From Bordetella sp. BOR01 (lineage in GTDB: Bacteria; Pseudomonadota; Gammaproteobacteria; Burkholderiales; Burkholderiaceae_B), in NCBI RefSeq assembly GCF_019218885.1, contig NZ_JAHUWT010000001.1, forward strand, positions 434,001 to 498,000: DNA of 64,000 nucleotides, given 5' to 3'. The notes beneath the pieces are model-generated. The model searched no databases and was not told the DNA's origin. It was given only the letters and a program-made list of their open reading frames with translations. Made by a program: the position numbers and the translations under genes. Shown in pieces: positions 18,601-28,044 of the stretch (position 1 is its first letter; each line of letters starts with the position of its first letter).

Positions 18601-18942
18601 ATGAAGTTGAGAACCTCTCTGTCCGCGCTGGCCATGGTGGCGTCCTGTTCGGTCGCTGGTCAGGCGGCCGCCGCCGATGCAGCGCCGGTCGGCAACGTCC
18701 AGAACGCCCGCGACAAAATCTCCATGTGCATCGGATGCCACGGCATTCCGGGCTACAAAGCCAGTTTCCCCGAGCTGTACCACGTTCCGATGATCGCCGG
18801 GCAAAATGCCAAGTACATCGAAGCGGCCCTCCACGAGTACAAGAAAGGCGCGCGCAGTCATCCCACCATGGATGCCATCGCCGGCAGCCTGAGCGACCAG
18901 GATATTGCCGACCTGGCTGCGTACTACTCCAATCTCAAGTGA
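18601..18942 (+). CDS. Small class I cytochrome c (monohaem)
   Basis: A 113-residue periplasmic electron carrier. The signal peptide ends at about residue 24 (AGQAAAA). The haem-binding CIGCH is at residues 43-47, and Met ligands are available in the C-terminal half (HPTMDAIAGSLSDQDIADLAAYY). It is paired with a second cytochrome 14 bases downstream. Such two-gene pairs resemble split halves of cytochrome c4. Confidence 0.92.
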   Translation: MKLRTSLSALAMVASCSVAGQAAAADAAPVGNVQNARDKISMCIGCHGIPGYKASFPELYHVPMIAGQNAKYIEAALHEYKKGARSHPTMDAIAGSLSDQDIADLAAYYSNLK

Positions 18943-18956
18943 TGCGAGGGCAAACC

Positions 18957-19319
18957 ATGAAACGCTATACGCTGACCCTCGCGGGCGCCATCCTGGCCGC
19001 TGCCGGTTGCGCCGCGCAGGCGCAAGACCTGGCTGCCGGCAAGGCTGTCTTCGACAAGTTCAACTGTGCCTCGTGCCATGGCGCCGATGCCAAGACCTCG
19101 GTGGATCCGTCCTATCCGGTCCTGGCTGGCCAGCATGCCGATTACCTGGTGCAGGCACTGAAGTCGTACAAGCGCGGCGCGGCCGGTGCGCCCGCCTCGT
19201 CGAACACGCGCAAGAACCCCATCATGGGGGCCTTTGCGGCACAGTTGTCCGATCAGGACATCGAGCACGTGGCCGCCTGGCTGGCGGCCCAGCCCAGCGA
19301 CCTGGGCGTGCGCAAGTAA
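18957..19319 (+). CDS. Class I cytochrome c (monohaem), c4-like
   Basis: A 120-residue periplasmic protein with a signal peptide of about 23 residues (ending QAQ). CASCH is at residues 37-41. The PVLAGQHADYLVQALKSYK and NPIMGAFAAQLSDQDIEHVAAWL segments, the latter with the Met ligand, are typical of cytochrome c4/c-553 domains. It is co-transcribed with the preceding cytochrome and followed by an intrinsic terminator. Electron delivery to a terminal oxidase is the usual role. Confidence 0.93.
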   Translation: MKRYTLTLAGAILAAAGCAAQAQDLAAGKAVFDKFNCASCHGADAKTSVDPSYPVLAGQHADYLVQALKSYKRGAAGAPASSNTRKNPIMGAFAAQLSDQDIEHVAAWLAAQPSDLGVRK

Positions 19320-19343
19320 GACGCAGGCCCCGCTGTACCAGAG

Positions 19344-19375
19344 AAAAGCCGTCCCGCGTCGCGGGGCGGTTTTTT
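19344..19375 (+). terminator. Intrinsic terminator after the cytochrome pair
   Basis: GCCGTCCCGC (19348-19357) pairs with GCGGGGCGGT (19361-19370), followed by a T-run. Confidence 0.9.
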
Positions 19376-19414
19376 GTTTTGGGCTGCCGCGCACCGCAGG
19401 CGCGGGGGGCCGGG

Positions 19415-19840
19415 CTAGCGTCCGGCGCGCTGTCGGATCAGTTCGATATAGGCGTCGCTGTCCAGCGGACTGCCCAGCCGCTGGGCTTCCCAGACCACCT
19501 GGCCCAGGCATTCCATGATTTCGTGGGCGGCATGGTGGGCATCGCTGCGGCCAACCAGCCTTTGGTAGGCGGCACGAATGCCGCGCGGGTGGTCGATGGA
19601 CAACTGCTCAGCGATCGCCAGGTGCATCGACAGGTGCAGGAAGGGGTTGGTGCGGCCTTGCTCGACCGGGTATTCGGCCGTCATGGCCTCGGGGTGTTCA
19701 AGGTCGCCGTGGTATTCGGGGTGCTCGATGACCCAGTCCAGCGCCATGGACTCGAGCGGCGTCAGGACTTCGGCGGCGCGATGCTTGCGCCAAGCCTCGA
19801 TGAAGAACTCGCGGACTTGGTCGCGGGACGGGTTGAACAT
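19415..19840 (-). CDS. DUF1841 family protein
   Basis: A soluble protein of 141 residues when started at ATG 19840 ([13 protein letters not shown], the usual beginning of this family). A start at 19858 would add six residues. The conserved [19 protein letters not shown] and [24 protein letters not shown] segments identify DUF1841; it is His- and Glu-rich but its function is unknown. It is divergent from icd. Confidence 0.88.
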   Translation of the reverse strand: MFNPSRDQVREFFIEAWRKHRAAEVLTPLESMALDWVIEHPEYHGDLEHPEAMTAEYPVEQGRTNPFLHLSMHLAIAEQLSIDHPRGIRAAYQRLVGRSDAHHAAHEIMECLGQVVWEAQRLGSPLDSDAYIELIRQRAGR

Positions 19841-20039
19841 GGGTGCAACAGCTGACAAATACGGACGAAGGCTCTATTTTACGCCCCCCCAGGGCATCCC
19901 TCGCGGACGCGGCGCCTCTGCGCGAGATAGAATTGAAGCATGTCCGCCATCCGGCCCGGTAGCTTCGGGACTTTTCCCGCCTGCCTCCGTGCCCCGGCCA
20001 GGCGAGCGCGCAAAACCACCCGGAGCAACTGGAGCATTC

Positions 20040-21296
20040 ATGTCCTACCAACATATCAAGGTTCCCGCAGGGGGCCGGAAAATCACGGTCAATGCCGATT
20101 TCTCGCTAAGCGTGCCCGACCAGGCCATCGTCCCGTACATCGAGGGTGACGGCACCGGTGGCGACATCACCCCCGTCATGATCAAGGTCGTGGATGCCGC
20201 CGTCCAGAAGGCCTACGGCGGCAAGCGCAAGATCCACTGGATGGAAGTCTATGCCGGCGAGAAGGCCACCAAGGTGTACGGCCCCGATGTTTGGCTGCCC
20301 GAAGAAACCCTCGACGTCGTGAAAGACTACGTGGTGTCGATCAAGGGCCCCCTGACCACCCCGGTGGGTGGTGGCATTCGTTCGCTGAACGTAGCGCTGC
20401 GCCAGCAACTCGACCTGTACGTCTGCCTGCGCCCGGTGCGCTACTTCAAGGGCGTGCCTTCGCCCGTGCGCGAACCGGAAAAGACCGACATGGTCATTTT
20501 TCGCGAGAACTCCGAAGACATCTACGCCGGAATCGAATACCAGGCCGAATCCGAGCAGGCCAAGGAACTGATCCAGTTCCTGCAGACCAAGCTGGGCGTG
20601 AAGAAAATCCGTTTCCCGAACACCTCGTCGATCGGCATCAAGCCGGTGTCGCGCGAAGGCACCGAGCGCCTGGTGCGCAAGGCCATGCAGTACGCCATCG
20701 ACAACAACCGCGCTTCGGTCACGCTGGTGCACAAGGGCAACATCATGAAGTTCACCGAAGGTGGCTTCCGCGATTGGGGCTATGAGCTGGCCCAGAAGGA
20801 ATTCGGCGCCCAGCTGATCGACGGCGGCCCGTGGTGCAAGTTCAAGAATCCCAAGACCGGCCGCGAGATCGTCGTCAAGGATTCCATCGCCGACGCCTTC
20901 CTGCAGCAGATCCTGCTGCGCCCGGCCGAATACGACGTCATCGCCACGCTGAACCTGAACGGCGACTACATTTCCGACGCCCTGGCTGCGCAGGTAGGCG
21001 GCATCGGCATCGCCCCGGGCGCCAACCTGTCCGACTCGGTGGCCATGTTCGAAGCCACCCACGGCACCGCCCCCAAGTATGCCGGCAAAGACTACGTCAA
21101 TCCCGGTTCCGAGATCCTGTCGGCCGAGATGATGCTGCGCCATATGGGCTGGACCGAAGCCGCCGACCTGATCATTTCCAGCATGGAAAAATCCATCCTG
21201 TCCAAGCAGGTCACGTACGACTTCGCTCGCTTGCTGGAAGGCGCTACCCAGGTTTCGTGCTCGGGTTTCGGCCAGGTCATGATCGACAACATGTAA
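20040..21296 (+). CDS. icd: NADP-dependent isocitrate dehydrogenase
   Basis: Icd converts isocitrate to 2-oxoglutarate with NADP in the TCA cycle; 418 residues is standard. Substrate-binding [13 protein letters not shown] (the Ser is the site phosphorylated in E. coli), [18 protein letters not shown], and the C-terminal nucleotide-binding [13 protein letters not shown] segment are all intact. The ATG at 20040 follows CGGAGCAACTGGAG. It ends at a clear terminator. Confidence 0.98.
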   Translation: MSYQHIKVPAGGRKITVNADFSLSVPDQAIVPYIEGDGTGGDITPVMIKVVDAAVQKAYGGKRKIHWMEVYAGEKATKVYGPDVWLPEETLDVVKDYVVSIKGPLTTPVGGGIRSLNVALRQQLDLYVCLRPVRYFKGVPSPVREPEKTDMVIFRENSEDIYAGIEYQAESEQAKELIQFLQTKLGVKKIRFPNTSSIGIKPVSREGTERLVRKAMQYAIDNNRASVTLVHKGNIMKFTEGGFRDWGYELAQKEFGAQLIDGGPWCKFKNPKTGREIVVKDSIADAFLQQILLRPAEYDVIATLNLNGDYISDALAAQVGGIGIAPGANLSDSVAMFEATHGTAPKYAGKDYVNPGSEILSAEMMLRHMGWTEAADLIISSMEKSILSKQVTYDFARLLEGATQVSCSGFGQVMIDNM

Positions 21297-21330
21297 TGCC
21301 CGGCTGGGCGGCTTGCCCGCCCGCTGTCGA

Positions 21331-21357
21331 AAGCCGTCCTTTGGGCGGCTTTTTTTA
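21331..21357 (+). terminator. Intrinsic terminator after icd
   Basis: AGCCGTCC pairs with GGGCGGCT around a three-base loop, then seven T residues. Confidence 0.9.
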
Positions 21358-21738
21358 TATAGGGTTGTAACTCATGGACAAATATTGCCCGGATGTATTA
21401 AAACCAGTCCCGATGTTTGCGCCCGCCGATAAAAAATTAATGGGCGCATGCAAGAAAACATGGCCTTGCCAGGGAGCGCGGCGTTCCGCCACCTTGTGTC
21501 GTGTTGCTGGCACGCCATAGATCGCTCGTGTGAAAAAGTGTATTAAGTAACTCTATATTTCGTACCTAAATGTTTCTTCATGGGGAAACGGCCATATTTT
21601 CGCTTTCGGCGGAAAAATTTTGATTCCTCGTGTAGTTCCTGGTTTTGGTGGAAGCATCAGCATTCCCTAACGTATGGGTTCGAACTGTCTCCGCGGGTGG
21701 AGGCAGGCGGCTTTCACTCTATTGATCGGGATGAGGAA
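21358..21738 (+). promoter_or_regulatory. Long AT-richer leader upstream of the porin
   Basis: There is no gene in this 380-base gap. It is clearly AT-richer than its surroundings, with -10-like stretches around 21540-21565 (TATTAAGTAACTCTATATTT), about 180 bases before the porin ATG. A long 5' leader suggests regulation of the porin at mRNA level, for example by a small RNA. GAGGA lies just before the ATG. Confidence 0.4.
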
Positions 21739-22875
21739 ATGAAACTAACAAAAACCTTGCTCGTCGGCGCAATTCTTGCCGGCATCGGCGGCACCGCGGC
21801 TGCAGAGACGTCGGTGACTTTGTACGGCTTGATTGACGTCGGGATCACCTACCAACGCGGTAAGGTCGGCACCCAAGACGCGAATCGTGGCCAATATGGT
21901 GGCAGCTATCAATCCCGCATCGGCATGACCGACGGCATCCAGAGCGGTTCGCGCTGGGGCCTGCGCGGCACCGAAGACCTGGGTGATGGCCTGTCGGCAA
22001 TCTTCGTGCTGGAAAGCGGCTTCGGCGCCAGCAACGGCAACAGCAAGCAGGGCGATCGCCTGTTTGGCCGTCAAGCCACCATCGGCCTGAACCACGACTC
22101 GTTCGGTCGCCTTGACCTGGGCCGCCAGACCAACATCGCGTCGAAGTACTTCTCCGATATCGATCCGTTCTCGCTCAGCTACCTGAACTCGTCGATGGGT
22201 TCGGCGTTCAGCGCAGCCGACACGGTTCGCTATGACAACATGGTCATGTACCAAACCCCCAGCTGGAGCGGCTTCCAGGGTGGTATTGGCTACTCGTTCT
22301 CGACCGACGATGTCGAAGGCCCGACCAACTTCGAGACCGACGACAACAATAAGGCCATTACGGCCGGTTTGCGCTATGTCAGCGGCCCGCTGCAAGTGGC
22401 CTTCACGTATGACCAGCAGTTCCGCGAGCCCAGCCAGCCGCAACCCCAGCAATTCATCCTGGGCGCTGCCTATGACTTCGAAGTCGTGAAGCTGTCGCTG
22501 GCCTATGGCCGTACCAAAGACGGCGTGTTCCTGGGTCAAGACTTCGACCTGGGCGGCGGCCGCGTCAACCCCAACACCCCTGCCAAGGGCCTGGGCAACA
22601 CCAATGACCGCTTCACCTGGGACGGCCTGAAAATCAATTCGTACCTGGTTGGTTTGAGCGCTCCGATCGGCGGCGCCAGCAACGTGTTCGCCTCGTGGCA
22701 ACGTGCTGATCCCAACAAGGATCTGGAAGCCATGGACATCTACAGCGTGGGCTACACCTACGACTTGTCCAAGCGGACCAACCTGTACGCGGTGGGTTCG
22801 TATGCTGACGGCTATGCGTTTGTCGACGGCAACAAGATGATGACTGTCGGCGTCGGTCTGCGTCACCGCTTCTGA
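21739..22875 (+). CDS. Outer-membrane general porin, Gram-negative betaproteobacterial type
   Basis: A 378-residue trimeric beta-barrel porin of the outer membrane. The signal peptide is about 21 residues (MKLTKTLLVGAILAGIGGTAAA). The mature start ETSVTLYGLIDVGI and the SRIGMTDGIQSGSRWGLRGTEDLGDGLSAIFVLESGF segment are diagnostic for the Bordetella/Burkholderia porin family. It ends with Phe (GVGLRHRF), the outer-membrane insertion signal. It is most like the Bordetella major porin. Confidence 0.95.
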   Translation: MKLTKTLLVGAILAGIGGTAAAETSVTLYGLIDVGITYQRGKVGTQDANRGQYGGSYQSRIGMTDGIQSGSRWGLRGTEDLGDGLSAIFVLESGFGASNGNSKQGDRLFGRQATIGLNHDSFGRLDLGRQTNIASKYFSDIDPFSLSYLNSSMGSAFSAADTVRYDNMVMYQTPSWSGFQGGIGYSFSTDDVEGPTNFETDDNNKAITAGLRYVSGPLQVAFTYDQQFREPSQPQPQQFILGAAYDFEVVKLSLAYGRTKDGVFLGQDFDLGGGRVNPNTPAKGLGNTNDRFTWDGLKINSYLVGLSAPIGGASNVFASWQRADPNKDLEAMDIYSVGYTYDLSKRTNLYAVGSYADGYAFVDGNKMMTVGVGLRHRF

Positions 22876-22926
22876 TCAGGGTACGGGTTGCCCTTTTTCC
22901 GAGCGGAGTCGGGGCACCTTGTTCTT

Positions 22927-22954
22927 GCCATCCACGATGTGGGTGGCTTTTTTT
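22927..22954 (+). terminator. Intrinsic terminator after the porin
   Basis: GCCATCCAC (22927-22935) pairs with GTGGGTGGC (22939-22947, one wobble), followed by seven T residues. Its T-run touches the stop of the opposing glycosylase gene. Confidence 0.88.
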
Positions 22955-23345
22955 ATGCCTGTATGGATTGCGTATAGGCCGGCCCGCCGCGTTCGGCGAT
23001 GCGCTGGCGGTTCATGGCCAGCGCCTGGGCGGTGGGCGTCCAGTCGCCCCATAATGCGGCCGGAATGTCCGCATGGACGTCGGCGAGCGGCTCCAGGAAC
23101 GTCGGCTGGTAGCCGCGCCGCTGCATTTCCTGCACGAGTTCGCCGTGGCGCCTGGCCAGGTAGCCCAGCCGCGTGTAGAAAAACAGCAGGTGGCCCTTGC
23201 CCAGGGTGTAATCGGCCGGGCTGGGCACAGGGCCGCGTTGCCAGGCTTTGCGGGCCAGGGCAAAGACACGCGGCAGTTCACGGTATTCGGCCACCAGGTG
23301 CTGGCGGGTGAGTTCCTGGACCGGGACGCAGTTGATGCGGGTCAT
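22953..23345 (-). CDS. Pyrimidine-dimer DNA glycosylase, T4 DenV (endonuclease V) family
   Basis: A 130-residue homologue of phage T4 endonuclease V, which removes UV-induced pyrimidine dimers with combined glycosylase and AP-lyase action. The catalytic set is intact: the N-terminal Thr2 nucleophile after Met removal, Arg3, Arg22, Glu23 and Arg26 in MTRIN...AEYRELPRV. The later FFYTRLGYLARRHGEL segment matches the T4 layout. There are no phage genes nearby. It is convergent with the porin. Confidence 0.88.
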   Translation of the reverse strand: MTRINCVPVQELTRQHLVAEYRELPRVFALARKAWQRGPVPSPADYTLGKGHLLFFYTRLGYLARRHGELVQEMQRRGYQPTFLEPLADVHADIPAALWGDWTPTAQALAMNRQRIAERGGPAYTQSIQA

Positions 23346-23689
23346 GGGCGGGCGAGGCAGATGGACGAGCCGTATTTTACGGGGCAGCCTTGTTCATTAG
23401 GCCGATAGGCACCGCATTGGTGCATTCAACCAGATGTTTTGGCGCTGTCTTAGGGCATTCCCCTAGTGTGACAATCCCGTTCCTGGTGCAGAATCCTGTT
23501 CCATGCAGGTGAGGAGACAAACAGCCCTGCAAGGGCGACCGGCGGCACCGGTATAACAAACTGGCAGTACCCAATAAAAGCAAAATGCACAACGGCTGGC
23601 ACCATTCAGTGCCGGCCGTTGTCGCTTACAAGGCCCGCTTTTGTGCATAAAGGCTTTTCAAGCGGTGCGTAACCGGATACTAATCAAGC
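23346..23689 (+). other. Gene-free stretch upstream of the symporter operon with two inverted repeats
   Basis: No convincing gene lies in these 344 bases. It contains an interrupted palindrome TAGGG-N5-CCCTA at 23451-23465, a possible regulator site. It also has a 14-bp hairpin (arms 23589-23602 and 23609-23622, one G-T pair, loop CATTCA). The hairpin has no T-run. Both lie upstream of the DUF4212/symporter pair and are candidate control elements for it. Confidence 0.45.
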
Positions 23690-23968
23690 ATGCCGGATCC
23701 CCGCACTTCGACATCCCCGGCCGCAAAGCGTTATTGGCGGCGCAATCTGTTCCTGATCGCGATCCTGACCACTTGTTGGGCCGCGCTGACCTTCCTGCCT
23801 GCGTTCTTCGCCCGCGAACTGATGTTCGACTTCATCGGGTGGCCATTTTCTTTCTGGATGGCGGCCTACGGCGCGCCGCTGTCGTACCTGGTGCTGATCG
23901 GCATCTATGCGCGCCTGATGAACCGCGCCGACGCGCGCGCCCGTCGTGACGACGAGCGGGGCGGTTGA
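23690..23968 (+). CDS. DUF4212 small membrane subunit of an acetate-type symporter
   Basis: A 92-residue inner-membrane protein with two transmembrane helices (about residues 20-40 and 52-75) and charged ends, of the DUF4212 family. These small proteins are encoded directly before sodium:solute symporters of the VC_2705 type. The TGA stop overlaps the ATG of the symporter (TGATG), so translation is coupled. Confidence 0.9.
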   Translation: MPDPRTSTSPAAKRYWRRNLFLIAILTTCWAALTFLPAFFARELMFDFIGWPFSFWMAAYGAPLSYLVLIGIYARLMNRADARARRDDERGG

Positions 23969-26049
23969 TGCCATTCACCGGCGATAACCCCCGCGAATTC
24001 GACATCCGGCTGCGCCGCATCTACGTGTTGTACACGGCCGGCTTCGCCTTGCTGATCGTGCTGCTGGCGCTGGCCGAGGTGGCGGGCATGGCGCGCAACT
24101 GGATCGGTTACGCGTTCCTGCTGGTCACGGTCAGCCTGTACGCGGGTATCGGCATCGTGTGCCGCACATCGGACCAGGTCGAATACTACGTGGCGGGGCG
24201 GCGCGTACCGGCGTTCTACAACGGCATGGCCACGGCCGCCGACTGGATGTCGGTGGCGTCGTTCATCGGCGTGGCCGGCACACTGTACCTGACCGGCTAC
24301 GGCGGCCTGGCCTACATCATGGGCTGGACAGGCGGTTATGTGCTGGTGGCGCTGCTGCTGGCCCCCTATCTGCGCAAGTTCGGCCAATACACCATTCCCG
24401 ATTTCATGGGCGCGCGCTATGGCGGCAACCTGGCACGCCTGACGGGCGTGGCCTGTGCCGTGCTGTGCTCGTTTACCTACCTGGTGGCGCAGATCTATGG
24501 CGTGGGCATCATCACCACGCGCATGACTGGTATTTCATTCGAACTGGGCATTTTCGTGGCGCTGGGCGGCATGCTGGTGTGTTCGTTCCTGGGCGGCATG
24601 CGCGCCGTGACCTGGACGCAGGTCGGGCAGTACATCATCCTGGTGGTGGCCTATCTGGTGCCGGTGGTGTGGCTGTCGGTGAAGCATACCGGCATGCCGT
24701 TGCCGCAATTGTCGGCCGGTACGGTGCTGCAGCAGGTAAGCGAGCGCGAGGCCCAATTGGGCAAAGACGTCTCCGAGCTGCAAGTGCGGCAGTTGTGGAA
24801 GGCCCGGGCCGACGAAATGACCCAGCGCCTGCAGGCCCTGCCGCAGTCGTGGATCCAGGAAAAAGACAAGCTGCGCAGCCGGCTGGCCCAACTGACCGCC
24901 ACCGATGCACCCATGGTCGAGATACGCTCGCTGGAGCGCGAACTCGAGGCGTACCCCGCCAGTGTCGAAGCGGCGCGCGTGGCATGGTCGCAGGCCCGTG
25001 CCGTATACGAGGCGCGCGGCTCACCGCCGATTCCGCACGCCGAGCCGTTTCCCGCCAAAGACCCCAAAGAACGGCGAGAAATGCGGATCAATTTCCTGGC
25101 GCTGGTGCTGTGCCTGATGCTGGGCACGGCGGGCATGCCGCACATCTTGATGCGCTCATACACGACGCCATCCGTGATCGAGGCGCGCCGGTCGGTGTGC
25201 TGGTCGCTGCTGTTCATCCTGCTGCTGTACTTCATGGCGCCGGCCCTGGCGCTGCTGGTCAAGTACGAGGTCTATACCCAGGTGGTGGGGTCCGAGTTCG
25301 CCGCGTTGCCCAGTTGGGTGCACGCCTGGAGCGCCGTCGATATCAACCTGCTGAATCTGCTGGACGTCAACCGCGATGGCACTGTGCAATTGGGCGAGAT
25401 CAATATGGGGGCCGACGTGGTGGTCCTGGCCATGCCCGAGATCGGTGGCTTGCCCTACGTGGTGTCGGGCCTGGTGGCGGCGGGCGGGCTGGCTGCCGCG
25501 CTGTCCACGGCCGACGGGCTGCTGCTGACCTTGTCCAATTCTCTGTCGCACGACATGTGGTACCGGCTGGTATCGCCTCGCATGTCGGCCGCACGCCGCG
25601 TGATGGTATCCAAGATTCTGTTGCTGGTCGTGGCGTTCGGGGCTGCCTGGGTGGCGGCCCGCAAGCCCGCCGATATCCTGTTCATGGTGTCGGCGGCGTT
25701 TTCCTTTGCCGCCTCGTCGTTCTTCCCGGCGCTGGTCATGGGCATATTCTGGCGGCGCGCCAACAAGTGGGGGGCGACCCTGGGCATGCTGGCCGGCCTG
25801 GCGGTAACGTTCGGCTATATGGCGCATACCCATCCTTGGCTGCGCGAATGGGTGTTTGGCGTCGAGCGCGGCCAGCCGGTAGACCTGTGGTGGGGAATCC
25901 AGCCCATTGCGGCGGGCGTGTTCGGCGCGCCGGTGGCATTCCTGACGATTATCGTGGTGTCGCTGCTGACGCCGCCGCCCGACCGGGCCACCGACATGCT
26001 GGTGCAATACCTGCGCGAGCCCGACGGCCCGCCGCCGACGCTGCCGTGA
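23968..26049 (+). CDS. Sodium:solute symporter, VC_2705/ActP-like (acetate-type uptake)
   Basis: A 693-residue inner-membrane transporter of the SSS family with about 13 transmembrane helices. The early ADWMSVASFIGVAGTLYLTGYGG and the FGQYTIPDFMGARYG signatures are typical of the acetate/pyruvate-related branch. Between helices, about residues 240-375 (24,700-25,085) form a large hydrophilic, partly coiled-coil insert that is absent from E. coli ActP. It is coupled to the DUF4212 subunit. Substrate by analogy: short monocarboxylates. Its stop abuts the stop of the opposing EmrE gene. Confidence 0.9.
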   Translation: MPFTGDNPREFDIRLRRIYVLYTAGFALLIVLLALAEVAGMARNWIGYAFLLVTVSLYAGIGIVCRTSDQVEYYVAGRRVPAFYNGMATAADWMSVASFIGVAGTLYLTGYGGLAYIMGWTGGYVLVALLLAPYLRKFGQYTIPDFMGARYGGNLARLTGVACAVLCSFTYLVAQIYGVGIITTRMTGISFELGIFVALGGMLVCSFLGGMRAVTWTQVGQYIILVVAYLVPVVWLSVKHTGMPLPQLSAGTVLQQVSEREAQLGKDVSELQVRQLWKARADEMTQRLQALPQSWIQEKDKLRSRLAQLTATDAPMVEIRSLERELEAYPASVEAARVAWSQARAVYEARGSPPIPHAEPFPAKDPKERREMRINFLALVLCLMLGTAGMPHILMRSYTTPSVIEARRSVCWSLLFILLLYFMAPALALLVKYEVYTQVVGSEFAALPSWVHAWSAVDINLLNLLDVNRDGTVQLGEINMGADVVVLAMPEIGGLPYVVSGLVAAGGLAAALSTADGLLLTLSNSLSHDMWYRLVSPRMSAARRVMVSKILLLVVAFGAAWVAARKPADILFMVSAAFSFAASSFFPALVMGIFWRRANKWGATLGMLAGLAVTFGYMAHTHPWLREWVFGVERGQPVDLWWGIQPIAAGVFGAPVAFLTIIVVSLLTPPPDRATDMLVQYLREPDGPPPTLP

Positions 26050-26375
26050 TCAGTGCCCGACCGATTTCGAGAACACGTTCATTACCACCACGCCTGCGAT
26101 GATCAGCGTGATGCCCAGGATGGCGGGGGTATCGAGGTGCTGCTTGAAAAACACCGCACCCACCAGCGAGATCAGCACGATGCCCACGCCCGACCAGATG
26201 GCGTAGGCGATGCCCACCGGTATGTCGCGCAATGTCAGGGCCAGGAAATAAAACGCGACGGCGTAGCCCAGTACCGTGGCCAGCGAGGGTAGCAGCCGGG
26301 TGAAGCCCTCGGCGCTTTTGAGGGCGCTGGTGGCCAGGATCTCGGCCACGATGGCAATGCCCAGATAGACCCATT

Positions 26376-26379
<4 letters not shown>
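26050..26379 (-). CDS. emrE: Small multidrug resistance transporter, EmrE type
   Basis: A 109-residue protein with four transmembrane helices, a proton-coupled exporter of lipophilic cations. The essential membrane Glu is residue 13 (YLGIAIVAEILATSALK). The GIAYAIWSGVGIVLISL stretch is nearly identical to E. coli EmrE, favouring EmrE/QacE over SugE/Gdx. Its start overlaps the end of the Smr gene by four bases (ATGA), making it the last gene of the trxB-Smr-emrE operon. Confidence 0.9.
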
Positions 26380-28011
<1,632 letters not shown>

Positions 28012-28026
28012 TTAGAGGGATGCCCA

Positions 28027-28044
28027 ATTATAATGAGCCGCATG
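28027..28044. promoter_or_regulatory. Overlapping divergent -10 boxes of trxB and ftsK
   Basis: TATAAT on the plus strand (28029-28034), a 7-base spacer, then the ftsK ATG at 28042 with no Shine-Dalgarno. Read on the minus strand, 28032-28027 is also TATAAT, placed about 28 bases before trxB. The two promoters share four bases, so RNA polymerase cannot occupy both at once. Confidence 0.55.
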
